Made by a program: the position numbers and the translations under genes
From: Nocardiopsis sp. JB363
GTDB taxonomy: Bacteria > Actinomycetota > Actinomycetes > Streptosporangiales > Streptosporangiaceae
Length of the DNA: 64,000 nt
Reading direction: 5' to 3'
Assembly: GCF_900143625.1 (NCBI RefSeq)
Contig: NZ_FRFF01000009.1
Location: forward strand, 22,828-86,827
Shown here: positions 25,220-34,145 of the stretch, piece by piece
How positions within the stretch are numbered: the first letter of the stretch is position 1
How the letters are laid out: every line of letters starts with the position of its first letter
The notes under the pieces: generated by a model
Seen by the model: only the letters and a program-made list of their open reading frames with translations
Database searches by the model: none
What the model was told of the DNA's origin: nothing

Positions 25220-26914
25220 ATGGACACCGACGTCCCCGGCTCGTCCGGACCGGAACTGAAGGAGTACACCGCGTTGTTGAGGCGCCGCCGGCGGCTCGTG
25301 TGCGCCGGCGTGCTCGGTGGCTTGGTCCTCGCCACCGCCGGGGCTCTCGCGGTGCCCTCCACCTATACCTCCGTCGCCTCGGTCCAGGTCCACCCCACCG
25401 AAATGGCGGAGTTCACCGGGGAGCGGTCCGGACGCCTGACCGGCGACGTCAACCTCGACAGCGAGGCCCAGATCGTGGTCTCCGACCGGGTGACCGGAAC
25501 CGCCGCCGAGGAGCTCCCCGGGTCGGCCACCTCCGAGGACGTGCGCGAAAACGTCGACGTGACCGTCCCGCCCAACAGCAACATCCTGGAACTGCGCTAC
25601 TCCGCGCGCACCCCGGAACTGGCCCGCGCGGGCGCCGGTTCCCTCGCGGAGGCCTACCTGGAACAGCGGGAGGTCCAGGTCCACGCCCTCATCGAGGGGC
25701 GGTTGGAGGCCCTGCGCGCCGAACAACAGGACCGTTACGACGACCTGGCCGAACTGACCGGAGAAAACCAGATGGTCGCCGGGACGGACGCCCGCGCCGA
25801 GGCCCTGCGCCAGGAGATCACCGACCTCGGCAACGGCATCACCCCGCTGAGCGCCCTGCGCGAGACGGTCTCCCCCGGCCAGGTCATCACCCCCGCGTCC
25901 CTGCCGGAATCACCCTCCTCGCCGCTCCTGGCGCTGTGGATCGTGGCGGGCACCGCGCTGGGCCTGTTGGCCGGGCTCCTGGCGGCCGTGGTCCGCGACC
26001 GGATGGACCCGCGTCTGCGGGACACCGAGGAGACCGAACGGATCGGCTCCCTGCCCGTCCTGCTCGACCTGTCCGTCCCCGGGGATCGCTCCGGCCGTTC
26101 CCCCGGCCTGCTCGACGACACCACCCCCACCGGGCAGCGGGCCAACGAGTTCGCGCACCTGGTCCGCGCCCGACTGGCCGAGACCGACGACGGCGAGGAC
26201 CGCTCCGCCGCCCTCGCCGCGACGGAGGGCGGCGAACCCGCGCCGGGCCGGGTCATCGTGGTCACCGGCACCACCCCGGGACGCGCCGGTACCGCCGCCG
26301 CGGTGAACCTGGCCGCCGCGCTGGCCCGTGGTGGCTCCGACACCCTGTTGGTCTGCGCGGACCCGCGCACCGAAACCGTCCACGAGCTCCTCGGGCTTTC
26401 CGAGGGCCCCGGCCTGGCCGACGTCCTCATCGACGGGGAGGACCCCGCCGAACTGGCGGTGCACCCCGCTCACACGCCCCGCCTGCGGGTACTGCGCCAT
26501 GGGACCGCCGGTACCGTGGCGCCCCTCCAGGGCGGCGCCGCCGAACTCGTGGAGCTGCTGCGTTCTCGCGCGGAATTCGTGGTCGTGGCCACGGCCTCCG
26601 CCGGCGAGCGCGCCGACGTCCACGCCCTGGCCGCCTCCGCCGACCTGCTGCTGCCGGTGGTGGAGCTGGGTCTGAGCCCGCGCTCGGACCTGACCGGGTT
26701 GGTCACCGCGGGAACCCGCTTCGGGGTGACCGTCCCGGGCGCGATCACGGTTCCGCGTCAGCCCGGCCCCGGGCCCGTTCCGATGCCGCGTGTGCCGGTG
26801 CCACCCGCACCGCGCCGGCCCAGCGAGACGAGGGCCGCCCATGCCGACGACCTGTCGCGTGGGTCGGCGCTGCCCACCTCCGGTGGGGCCGCGTCGGTCG
26901 GATCCCGACGTTGA
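25220..26914 (+). CDS. Wzz/chain-length-determinant protein fused to a degenerate tyrosine-kinase-like ATPase domain
   Basis: 564 residues, first gene of the exopolysaccharide operon. A Wzz domain is bounded by two transmembrane helices (about 28-48 and 236-258) with an extracellular coiled-coil-like part between. The cytosolic part follows the BY-kinase fold (VIVVTGTTPGRAGTAAAVNLAAAL), but the Walker A Lys-Ser/Thr is lost: PGEGKST of the family reads PGRAGT (353-358). No C-terminal Tyr cluster exists; instead the tail is Pro-rich. It probably sets polymer length as a scaffold rather than as a kinase. ATG 25220 follows GGAGAGG. A roughly 180-base AT-richer leader from 25040 contains the likely promoter. 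Confidence 0.85.
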   Translation: MDTDVPGSSGPELKEYTALLRRRRRLVCAGVLGGLVLATAGALAVPSTYTSVASVQVHPTEMAEFTGERSGRLTGDVNLDSEAQIVVSDRVTGTAAEELPGSATSEDVRENVDVTVPPNSNILELRYSARTPELARAGAGSLAEAYLEQREVQVHALIEGRLEALRAEQQDRYDDLAELTGENQMVAGTDARAEALRQEITDLGNGITPLSALRETVSPGQVITPASLPESPSSPLLALWIVAGTALGLLAGLLAAVVRDRMDPRLRDTEETERIGSLPVLLDLSVPGDRSGRSPGLLDDTTPTGQRANEFAHLVRARLAETDDGEDRSAALAATEGGEPAPGRVIVVTGTTPGRAGTAAAVNLAAALARGGSDTLLVCADPRTETVHELLGLSEGPGLADVLIDGEDPAELAVHPAHTPRLRVLRHGTAGTVAPLQGGAAELVELLRSRAEFVVVATASAGERADVHALAASADLLLPVVELGLSPRSDLTGLVTAGTRFGVTVPGAITVPRQPGPGPVPMPRVPVPPAPRRPSETRAAHADDLSRGSALPTSGGAASVGSRR

Positions 26915-26919
26915 CGGCC

Positions 26920-28317
26920 GTGGGCGCGGCCACCCGGGGGGCGCGTTCGACGGCCGTGACCTGGCAGGTCACCGCACGGCGCGGGTCCACCCCGGTCACC
27001 GGGTGGCCCGTGGTCTGGTTGCTGGCCGGGTACCCGCTGTGGTGGGCGCTCGGCATGGGGCAGTTCGCGTACTGGCTGTTCGCGGTGCCGATGCTCGCCG
27101 AACTGGTACGCCGCCACCGCACGGTGGGGCTGCGGGTGCCGCCGTGGTTCTGGCTGTGGGCGCTGTTCCTGGTGTGGACGGTGCTCGGGTTGGCGCTGGT
27201 CACGGTGGAGATGCCCGGGACCGTGCCGGGGAGCGGCGGTTACCCGGGTGCGGTACTGCGCGTGATCAACTATCTGGTGCTCACCGTGGTGATGCTCTAC
27301 GTCGGCAACCTCACCGAGCGTGAGCTGCCCGTCCGTCTGGTCGCCTGGTCCTTGGCGGTGCTGTGCCTGGTCACCATCGCCGGTGGCTACCTGGGGATGC
27401 TCGCGCCGACGTTCGAATTCACCGCCCCGCTGGAGTACCTGATGCCGGGCGCCCTGGTGTCCGATCCCTACATGCAGACGCTGATCCACCCCGCGTCGGC
27501 GCAGATCATGGACATCTTCGGATACGAGTCCGCCCGTCCCAAGGCCCCGTGGGAGTACACCAACATCTGGGGTTACATGATCTCCCTGCTGCTGGTGTGG
27601 CTGATGGTGGCCTGGGTGATCCAGGGAACCGGCCTGGCGCGGTGGGGCGCCCTGGTGGCCGCGGGGGTGTCGGTGGCCCCGATCGTGTACTCGCTCAACC
27701 GCGCCCTGTGGGCCGGTCTGATGCTGTCGCTGGCCTTCGGCGCCGCCCAAGCGCTGCGCCGAGGCCGGGTGGTGCTGGTGGGCGCCGGGGCGGTCGCCAT
27801 GGTCGCTCTATCGCTCACCCTGGCGTTGTCCCCGTTGGCGGACGTGGTGCGCGAGCGCGCCGACAACCCGCACAGCGACGACGGGCGCGCGGCCACCAAC
27901 GCCGCGTCGGTCGAGGCCGCCGACCTGTCGCCGGTGGTGGGCTGGGGCACCACCCGTGAGGGGCAGGGCAGCTCCGACTCGATCGCCATCGGCCCGTCCG
28001 CCGAGTGCCCGGGCTGTGGTCAGCACGTGATCGGCAACGCCGGCCAGTTGTGGATGACCCTCATCGCGTCCGGGTGGGTGGGCACGGCCCTGTTCGTGGC
28101 GTTCTTCGCCGTGGTGGCCTGGCGGTACCGCGCCGCGGTGACCGTGGTCGGGCAGGGCGCCCTGCTGACCGTGCTGCTTCTGTTCTGGTACATGTTCTTC
28201 TACGTCGCGCTCATGTCCCCGCTCGCCGTCACCATGATCGCCGTCGCCCTGCTGTGGCGCGTCGAGGAACCCCTGGTGGCCGGGCGTCGGGCGACGCGTG
28301 CTGGGGGTGTCTGGTGA
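26920..28317 (+). CDS. Wzy-like O-antigen/exopolysaccharide polymerase
   Basis: About 465 residues with ten or more hydrophobic helices and a large extracellular loop before the last helices, as in the O-antigen ligase/polymerase family. The loop contains APWEYTNIWGYM and, later, ADLSPVVGWGTTREGQ, typical positions for the family's conserved Arg/Gly-containing loop. It should polymerise lipid-linked repeat units outside the membrane. The start is uncertain: a TTG at 26911 overlaps the upstream stop, GTG codons follow at 26920 and 26956, and none has a good ribosome site. The end overlaps the next gene by four bases (GTGA). Confidence 0.8.
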   Translation: MGAATRGARSTAVTWQVTARRGSTPVTGWPVVWLLAGYPLWWALGMGQFAYWLFAVPMLAELVRRHRTVGLRVPPWFWLWALFLVWTVLGLALVTVEMPGTVPGSGGYPGAVLRVINYLVLTVVMLYVGNLTERELPVRLVAWSLAVLCLVTIAGGYLGMLAPTFEFTAPLEYLMPGALVSDPYMQTLIHPASAQIMDIFGYESARPKAPWEYTNIWGYMISLLLVWLMVAWVIQGTGLARWGALVAAGVSVAPIVYSLNRALWAGLMLSLAFGAAQALRRGRVVLVGAGAVAMVALSLTLALSPLADVVRERADNPHSDDGRAATNAASVEAADLSPVVGWGTTREGQGSSDSIAIGPSAECPGCGQHVIGNAGQLWMTLIASGWVGTALFVAFFAVVAWRYRAAVTVVGQGALLTVLLLFWYMFFYVALMSPLAVTMIAVALLWRVEEPLVAGRRATRAGGVW

Positions 28318-29537
28318 GGACCGAGACCACTTACCTGACCGATCTGGCCGCGGTGCTGTGGCCATGCGGCGGGCTGCTCGGGCCGGGGGACGGCAGTGTG
28401 CTGCGGATGGCGCCCCGCAACCGGGGCAATCAGTACCTTCCGGTGCCCAACGCGCACAATCCTCGGGTGATCCTGCCCGCGGGCAACCGCTCGGTGGCGG
28501 CCCGGGGCATCGCCTCGTTCGCGCAGGGCCACTCCTTCAAGGAACGGCTGCGCACCATGTTGCTGACGGGCGCGTTCGCCACCGGGGTGGCCCCGCTGCT
28601 GCTGCGCGACCGCCTGTACGTGGGCGCGGGCCCGGGCATCGAACACGCGCTCACCACCGCACTCGACCGCGAGCTCGCCATCGCCATCCACGTGGGGCCG
28701 CCCCGAGCCAACCGCAAACCGGTCCTGCTGCTACTCACCCCGGGCGGGCGGACGATCGGGTACGCCAAGGTCGCCATCAACGAGCTCACCGGTCGACTGG
28801 TGCGGGCCGAGACCCGTGCGCTACGCCACCTGGCGGAGAGACCGATGCGGGACGTGACCGTCCCTCGCCTGCTCTACGACGGTGAGTGGAACGGTCAACC
28901 CCTGTTGGTCCAGGAGGCCCTGCCCGTCGGTGATCAGACCGATCGGCCCACCCGCCGCCAGTTGCTGCGCTGCGTCACGCAGATCGTCTGCCTGGCCCCG
29001 GTCCGGGAGCGCCGTCTGTCGGTGAGCCCCTACCGGCGCACCCTGGACGAACGCATCGCCAAACTGGGCTCCCGCCCGGAGGTCGCGCCCCTGCGGACCG
29101 CGCTGCACCGGCTTCCGGACGTGCGGCTGCCCTTCGGGGCCTGGCACGGCGATCTGACCCGGTGGAACATCGCCGGCACGGCGCGGCGCGCGTTCGTGTG
29201 GGACTGGGAACGTCTGGCCATGGACGCGCCCGCCGGGTTCGACGCGCTGCACTACGACCTCAACGAGTGTGTCCAGGCGGGGGTCCACCCGGGGGTGCAC
29301 CGTTGGTTGGACAGCGGTTCACGGCTGCTGCGCGACCCCCTGATGGCCGGACTCGGGCTTCGTCCGCACACGGTGTCCACGGTGATGGCGCTGTACCTGA
29401 TCGACCTGGCCACCCGTTACCTGCACGACCGGCAGGCGGAGAGCGGTGGCCACCTCGCCGCGGTGGACGACTGGCTGCTTCCCGCTTTGGAGGGCCTTCA
29501 GGAGAGAGCCGCGCATGAAGCCGACCACACCGGCTGA
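28314..29537 (+). CDS. Aminoglycoside-phosphotransferase/choline-kinase-like protein
   Basis: 407 residues. The C-terminal half has the APH-type kinase catalytic loop WHGDLTRWNIA followed by the metal-binding FVWDWER, with a small-lobe-like region (IGYAKVAINELTGRLVRAETRALRHL) upstream. The N-terminal 120 residues match nothing I recognise. Position between the polymerase and a sulfotransferase suggests phosphorylation of a sugar or a lipid-linked intermediate, an inference. GTG 28314 overlaps the preceding TGA. Confidence 0.72.
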   Translation: MRTETTYLTDLAAVLWPCGGLLGPGDGSVLRMAPRNRGNQYLPVPNAHNPRVILPAGNRSVAARGIASFAQGHSFKERLRTMLLTGAFATGVAPLLLRDRLYVGAGPGIEHALTTALDRELAIAIHVGPPRANRKPVLLLLTPGGRTIGYAKVAINELTGRLVRAETRALRHLAERPMRDVTVPRLLYDGEWNGQPLLVQEALPVGDQTDRPTRRQLLRCVTQIVCLAPVRERRLSVSPYRRTLDERIAKLGSRPEVAPLRTALHRLPDVRLPFGAWHGDLTRWNIAGTARRAFVWDWERLAMDAPAGFDALHYDLNECVQAGVHPGVHRWLDSGSRLLRDPLMAGLGLRPHTVSTVMALYLIDLATRYLHDRQAESGGHLAAVDDWLLPALEGLQERAAHEADHTG

Positions 29538-30477
29538 GCCGGCACGACCCACCCCCGATCACACCCTCCTCGCCGTCCACCTCTCATCCAAGGAACTCGT
29601 GATGCCCCGGGCCACCTCCCCGTTGACCCGCCTGGCCGTTCCGGCCAGGCGTGCCCTTCTGCCCATCGCCGACGGGCTCGGCGGGATGACCCGCCATGCC
29701 AGGGCCCTGCCGGACTTCCTCCTCTGCGGTGCCCAACGTTCGGGCACGACCTCCCTGTTCAAGGCGTTGAACCTGCATCCCGCGGTCACCGGCCCGGTCC
29801 TGCGCAAGGGTGTCCATTACTTCGACACCGGACACCACAACGGCCTGGACTGGTACCGGTCGCACTTCCCCCTGCGCAACGGTCTGCGCGCCCGCTGGGG
29901 TCGGTCCCGGATCCGGGTATTCGAGTCCAGCCCGTACTACCTGTTCCATCCCCTGGCCGCGGAGCGCATCGCCCGGGAGCTGCCGGAGACGAAGGTCGTG
30001 GTGATCCTGCGCGACCCGGTGGAGCGGGCGTACTCGGCGCACGCCCACGAGAGCGCGCGCGGCTTCGAGACCGAACCGTTCACCCGCGCGATCGAGCTGG
30101 AGGAGCGGCGGCTGGCCGGAGCCGAGGAACGGCTGAGCGCCGACCCGACCCACTACTCGCGCTCGCACCAACACCACGGATACGTGGCGCGGGGGAACTA
30201 CGTGGACCAGTTGATCCGGATGGAACACCATCTCGGCCGCGATCGGATGCACGTGGTGGACTACGCCGACCTGTTCGACGGCACCTCCCGGACGCTTGAG
30301 GGGATCGTCCGTTTCCTGGAACTGCCACCGACCCCGATGGCGCCCCCGGGCCGGCACAACACCCGCAAGCGGGCGATGATGCCCGAGTCGTTGCGCGCGG
30401 AACTGACCTCCCGGTTCGCCGAGAACGACGCTCGGCTGGCCGTCTGGTGGGGGCGCACCCCCTCGTGGTACCGGTGA
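29515..30477 (+). CDS. PAPS-dependent sulfotransferase
   Basis: 320 residues. The 5'-phosphosulfate loop LLCGAQRSGTTSLFKAL (about 69-85) and the 3'-phosphate motif VVVILRDPVERAYSAH are clear, with the family's EKSP-like segment as VFESSPYYLF. It is closest in layout to heparan-sulfate/carbohydrate sulfotransferases, so it probably sulfates the polysaccharide repeat unit. ATG 29515 has AGGAGAG upstream and overlaps the preceding gene by 23 bases. An ATG at 29602 with AAGGA eight bases upstream would remove 29 unconserved residues and is a real alternative. The end overlaps the flippase gene by four bases. Confidence 0.88.
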   Translation: MKPTTPAEPARPTPDHTLLAVHLSSKELVMPRATSPLTRLAVPARRALLPIADGLGGMTRHARALPDFLLCGAQRSGTTSLFKALNLHPAVTGPVLRKGVHYFDTGHHNGLDWYRSHFPLRNGLRARWGRSRIRVFESSPYYLFHPLAAERIARELPETKVVVILRDPVERAYSAHAHESARGFETEPFTRAIELEERRLAGAEERLSADPTHYSRSHQHHGYVARGNYVDQLIRMEHHLGRDRMHVVDYADLFDGTSRTLEGIVRFLELPPTPMAPPGRHNTRKRAMMPESLRAELTSRFAENDARLAVWWGRTPSWYR

Positions 30478-31994
30478 GGACGTCCGAGCACCGCTCCGAC
30501 GGTGGGCTGCGGCGCGTCCTGCGCGGCGGGGTGGTGAACATGGCGGGCGCGGCGGTGGGCGCCGCGCTCAACCTCGCGCTGATCGTGGCGATCACCCGGG
30601 CGTTCTCACAGGAGACCGCCGGGTTGCTGTTCTCCGCCACCTCGGTGTTCCTCATCATGGCGGCGGTGTCCAACCTCGGCGCCCCAGACGGGCTGGTGTA
30701 CTTCATCGCCCGCATGCGGGTGTTCGGACGGGCCGGAGGCGCTCCGGCGCTCCTGCGGATGGCCATGGGACCGGTCGTGGTGATGTCGCTGGTGGTGGCG
30801 CTGCTCCTGTTCGTGTTCGCCCGACCATTGGCCGACGCCTTGGGACCGGAGGACGCGGCCGCGTACCTGCGGCTGCTCGCCGTGTTCCTACCGTTCGCCG
30901 TCCTCACCGACTCCGCGCTGGCCGCCACCCGCGCCCACCACGACATGGTGACGACCGCGCTGGTGGACAAGGTCGGGCGACCCTCGGCCCAGCTCGCGCT
31001 GGTGGGGCTGATCGTATTGAGCGGTTCGGCGGGGTTGCTCGCGCTCGCGTGGGCCGGCCCGTACCTTCCGGCGGCGGTGCTGGCCTGGTTCTGGCTGGGG
31101 CGGATCGTCCACCGGGCGGCCCCGGAGCAGGCGGTCCCCGAGACGACCGACGCGTCGGAGCGGGAGGAGGAGCCGGCGGGACGGGTCACCCCGGCGGCGT
31201 TCTGGTCCTTCTCCCTGCCCCGGGCCCTGGGCGGCGTGGCCCAGATGGGCGTGCAGCGCGGCGGCGTGGTGATGGTGGCGCTGCTGAGCGGGGTGAGCGG
31301 TGCCGCGGTCTTCACCGCCGCCACACGGATCATGGTGGTGGGACAGTTCGGCACGCAGGCGGTGCTGAACGCCGCCCAACCCCGCTTCGCCGAACTGTTG
31401 GCCTCCCGCGACCACACCGGGGTCCGATCGCTCTACCAGGCGGGAACGTCCTGGCAGGTGTGCCTGACCTGGCCGCTCTACCTGTCGGCCCTGGTGTTCG
31501 CGCCCGAGGTGATGCGGCTGTTCGGCGCCGAGTACGGCACCGGAGCCACGGTGCTGGTGATCGTCTGCGCCGGACAGCTGGCCGCCTCCGTCCTGGGGAT
31601 GGGCGATCTGGTCCTCACCATGACCGGACGCACCGGCCTGAACCTGCTGAACAACCTCCTGTCCCTGCTGGTCAACGTGGGCGGGTGCGTGCTGCTCGTG
31701 CCCTCCCACGGAGCTCCGGGTGCCGCCGTGGCCCTGGTCTCGGCCGTCCTGGTGCGCAAGACCCTGCCGCTGTGGCAGCTGCGGACGGTGGTGGCGCTGC
31801 ACCCGGTGAGCAGGCCCGTGTCGGTGGCCGTCGGCGGATCCCTGGTGTGGTTCGGCGCGCTGCCGCTCCTGGCCGAGGCGTGTCTGGGCGGCGGTCTTCC
31901 CACCCTGGTCCTCGCCGTGGGCGTGGGCGTGTTCGGCCACCTGGCTTCGGTCTGGTGGCTGCGCGACCACCTGGAACTCCACCTGCGGAGGTGA
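30474..31994 (+). CDS. Wzx-like polysaccharide flippase (MOP superfamily)
   Basis: 506 residues with 12-14 hydrophobic helices, beginning GGVVNMAGAAVGAALNLALIVAITRAFSQE, the typical N-terminus of polysaccharide exporters, and containing FWSFSLPRALGGVAQMGVQRG in the middle, where the second half starts. It would flip lipid-linked repeats across the membrane. A charged cytosolic loop (TTDASEREEEPAG) splits the two halves. GTG 30474 forms a GTGA overlap with the sulfotransferase stop; upstream GTG codons at 30447 and 30465 are possible. Confidence 0.88.
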   Translation: MRTSEHRSDGGLRRVLRGGVVNMAGAAVGAALNLALIVAITRAFSQETAGLLFSATSVFLIMAAVSNLGAPDGLVYFIARMRVFGRAGGAPALLRMAMGPVVVMSLVVALLLFVFARPLADALGPEDAAAYLRLLAVFLPFAVLTDSALAATRAHHDMVTTALVDKVGRPSAQLALVGLIVLSGSAGLLALAWAGPYLPAAVLAWFWLGRIVHRAAPEQAVPETTDASEREEEPAGRVTPAAFWSFSLPRALGGVAQMGVQRGGVVMVALLSGVSGAAVFTAATRIMVVGQFGTQAVLNAAQPRFAELLASRDHTGVRSLYQAGTSWQVCLTWPLYLSALVFAPEVMRLFGAEYGTGATVLVIVCAGQLAASVLGMGDLVLTMTGRTGLNLLNNLLSLLVNVGGCVLLVPSHGAPGAAVALVSAVLVRKTLPLWQLRTVVALHPVSRPVSVAVGGSLVWFGALPLLAEACLGGGLPTLVLAVGVGVFGHLASVWWLRDHLELHLRR

Positions 31995-32061
31995 TCCGGA
32001 CCCACCATGAGCTCCCCCACCCCCCTTCGTTCATCACCCACAGTCATGAATGGAGTACGCA

Positions 32062-32520
32062 TTGTCCGCACGCCCGGTTCTCCTGGTGGCCTCCAGCGGC
32101 GGCCACCTCACCCAGCTGTGTTCGCTACGTCCCTGGTGGCGGGGGAAGGAGCGGGTGTGGGTCACCTTCCGCACCCCCGACGCCGAGTCCGCGCTCGGCG
32201 ACGAGTCCGTGCGCTGGGCCCACCACCCCACGACCCGCGACATCGGCAACCTGCTGCGCAACACCGGACTCGCCCTGCGGACGATGCGCGAACAGCGCCC
32301 GTCGGTGGTGGTCAGCACCGGGGCGGGGGTGGCCCTGCCGTTCTTCGTCCTGGCCTGGCTGCTGCGGATTCCGACCGTCTACATCGAGGTCTACGACCGC
32401 ATCGACACCCCCACGCTCACCGCACGGCTCTGCAAACCGTTCACCCGTCTGTTCCTCGCCCAGTGGGAGGAACAGCGCTCGTTCATGCCGACCGCCATCA
32501 CCGTAGGACCACTCCTGTGA
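32062..32520 (+). CDS. Alg14/PssD-like glycosyltransferase membrane subunit
   Basis: 152 residues from a TTG start. The pattern VLLVASSGGHLTQL, PSVVVSTGAGVALPFFVLAWLLRIPTVYIE is that of Alg14/PssD, the membrane-bound acceptor half of two-part GT28/GT1 enzymes. TTG 32062 is preceded by GGAG at 6 bases; an ATG at 32050 has no such site. Its stop overlaps the start of the Alg13-containing gene by four bases (GTGA), matching the usual Alg14-Alg13 pairing, so the two probably act as one N-acetylglucosaminyl- or glucuronosyl-type transferase (sugar not deducible). Confidence 0.85.
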   Translation: MSARPVLLVASSGGHLTQLCSLRPWWRGKERVWVTFRTPDAESALGDESVRWAHHPTTRDIGNLLRNTGLALRTMREQRPSVVVSTGAGVALPFFVLAWLLRIPTVYIEVYDRIDTPTLTARLCKPFTRLFLAQWEEQRSFMPTAITVGPLL

Positions 32521-34019
32521 CCGAACAGACCACATCCCACGACCCGCCCCACGGGGACGACAGCGACCACCCCGACGTGGTCGTCAGTGTCGGAACCGAC
32601 CACCACGCGTTCGACCGACTCGTGCGCTGGGTCGACGACTACGCCCGCCGCCACCCCGACCTGCGCGTGCTCGTCCAGCACGGACACAGCGCGGCCCCGT
32701 CCCGGGCCACGGGCTCACCGTTCCTGCCCGGGAACGAGCTTTCCGAGGCCATGGGGCACGCCGGGGCGGTGGTATGCCACGGCGGCCCCGGCACCGTCAT
32801 CCAGGCCCGGTCCGCGGGGCGTCTGCCCATCGTGGTGGCGCGCGACCCGGAGCTGGACGAACACGTCGACGACCATCAACTCCTGTTCGTCGACCGGTTG
32901 GAGGAGGCAGGGCGGGCCCGCGCCTGCTCGACCGCCCAGCAGTTGCACGCCCTCATCGACAAGGCGTTGTCCTCCCCGGAGGACTTCCGGGTGGACCCGG
33001 CCACCGACAGCGGCCCGGACGACGCGGCCCTGCGCGCCGGGACGCTCATCGACCTGGTCAGCGAACAAGAGACGCCCGAGCCGCGAACCCGACCGATGGC
33101 CACCGGAGAGGAATGGCCACAGGTGACCGTGGTGGTGCCCACACGTGATCGCCCCGAACTGCTGCGCCACACGCTCCGAGCGGTGGCCGAACAGGACTAC
33201 CCGGGGCGGATCACGGCCATCGTGGTCTTCGACAACAGCCGGCCCGACCCCTCGTTGGCCCTGGCCGAGGGCGAACGCCCCGTCCAGGTGGTGACCAACT
33301 CGCTCACGCCGGGGCTGGCCGGGGCCCGCAACACCGGGGTGCTGGCCGCCGACACCGAACTCGTGGCGTTCTGCGACGACGACGACACCTGGATGCCCGA
33401 CAAGCTGCGCGCCCAGGTGGAGATCCTGCGGGCCGAACCGGAAACCGAAATGGTGTGCTGCGGTATCCGTGTGGTCTACGACGAGGTCGAGTCCGAACGG
33501 GTCCTGGATCGCACCCACGTCACCTATCGGGACCTGTTGGGGTCGCGCCTGACCGAGCTGCACCCCTCCTCGTTCCTCATCCGTCGATCGGCCATGGTGG
33601 ACGGCTGCGGCACGGTGAGCGAGGAGATCCCGGGCAGCTACGCCGAGGACTACGAGCTGCTGCTGCGGCTGGCCCGGCGGGCGCCGATCCGCAACATCCC
33701 CGAGGCGGGGGTGCGGGTGCTGTGGCACCGCAAGTCGTTCTTCTCCGAGCGCTGGCAGACCATCTCCACGGCGTTGCGCTGGCTACTGGAGAAGTACCCC
33801 GAGTTCCGGGTGGTGCCGCGCGGCTACGCCCGGATCGCCGGGCAGATCGCCTTCGCGGAGGCCTCGGCCGGACAGCGTCGGGTGGCGCTGAGGTGGATCG
33901 GCACCACCCTGCGCACCCGCCCGTTCGAGGGCCGTGCCCTCTTGGCGTTCCTGGTGGTCTGCGGGGTACCGCCGGGGTGGATCCTGCGCACCCTGCACCT
34001 GCGCGGCAAGGGGGTCTGA
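32517..34019 (+). CDS. Alg13/PssE-like domain fused to a GT2 glycosyltransferase
   Basis: 500 residues. Residues 20-180 form an Alg13/PssE-like GT28 C-terminal domain: VVVSVGTDHHAFDRLVRWVD and the nucleotide-sugar motif VCHGGPGTVIQARSAGRLPIVVARDP. After a short linker, residues about 202-430 are a GT2 (GT-A fold) enzyme: VTVVVPTRDRPELLRHTL, LAGARNTGVLAAD, and the metal-binding FCDDDDTWMPDKL, then the ELHPSSFLIRRS and YAEDYELLLRLA blocks. There is no ribosome site before the internal ATG at 33096, so the fusion looks genuine. One protein could add two successive sugars with its Alg14 partner. It is the last gene of the plus-strand exopolysaccharide operon. Confidence 0.85.
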   Translation: MTEQTTSHDPPHGDDSDHPDVVVSVGTDHHAFDRLVRWVDDYARRHPDLRVLVQHGHSAAPSRATGSPFLPGNELSEAMGHAGAVVCHGGPGTVIQARSAGRLPIVVARDPELDEHVDDHQLLFVDRLEEAGRARACSTAQQLHALIDKALSSPEDFRVDPATDSGPDDAALRAGTLIDLVSEQETPEPRTRPMATGEEWPQVTVVVPTRDRPELLRHTLRAVAEQDYPGRITAIVVFDNSRPDPSLALAEGERPVQVVTNSLTPGLAGARNTGVLAADTELVAFCDDDDTWMPDKLRAQVEILRAEPETEMVCCGIRVVYDEVESERVLDRTHVTYRDLLGSRLTELHPSSFLIRRSAMVDGCGTVSEEIPGSYAEDYELLLRLARRAPIRNIPEAGVRVLWHRKSFFSERWQTISTALRWLLEKYPEFRVVPRGYARIAGQIAFAEASAGQRRVALRWIGTTLRTRPFEGRALLAFLVVCGVPPGWILRTLHLRGKGV

Positions 34020-34043
34020 GCACGGGTTCCGGGGTCGCCCCGG

Positions 34044-34079
34044 CGGCGGCACCACGTTCGAAAAGACGTGGTGCCGCCG
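34044..34079 (+). terminator. Terminator of the exopolysaccharide operon
   Basis: A perfect 14-bp stem (34044-34057 with 34066-34079) and an 8-base loop, 24 bases after the last stop codon of the operon. Confidence 0.8.
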
Positions 34080-34145
34080 GTGGTGGAGGGGTAGCCTCCG
34101 CTCCGGGGACCCGGCACACAGCCGGGCGAGAGCGAGGGGGCGCAC

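Noticed and set aside
33096..34019. Separate GT2 gene starting at an internal ATG
   Set aside because: No ribosome site precedes it and the frame is continuous with the Alg13-like domain, so a fusion is the simpler reading.
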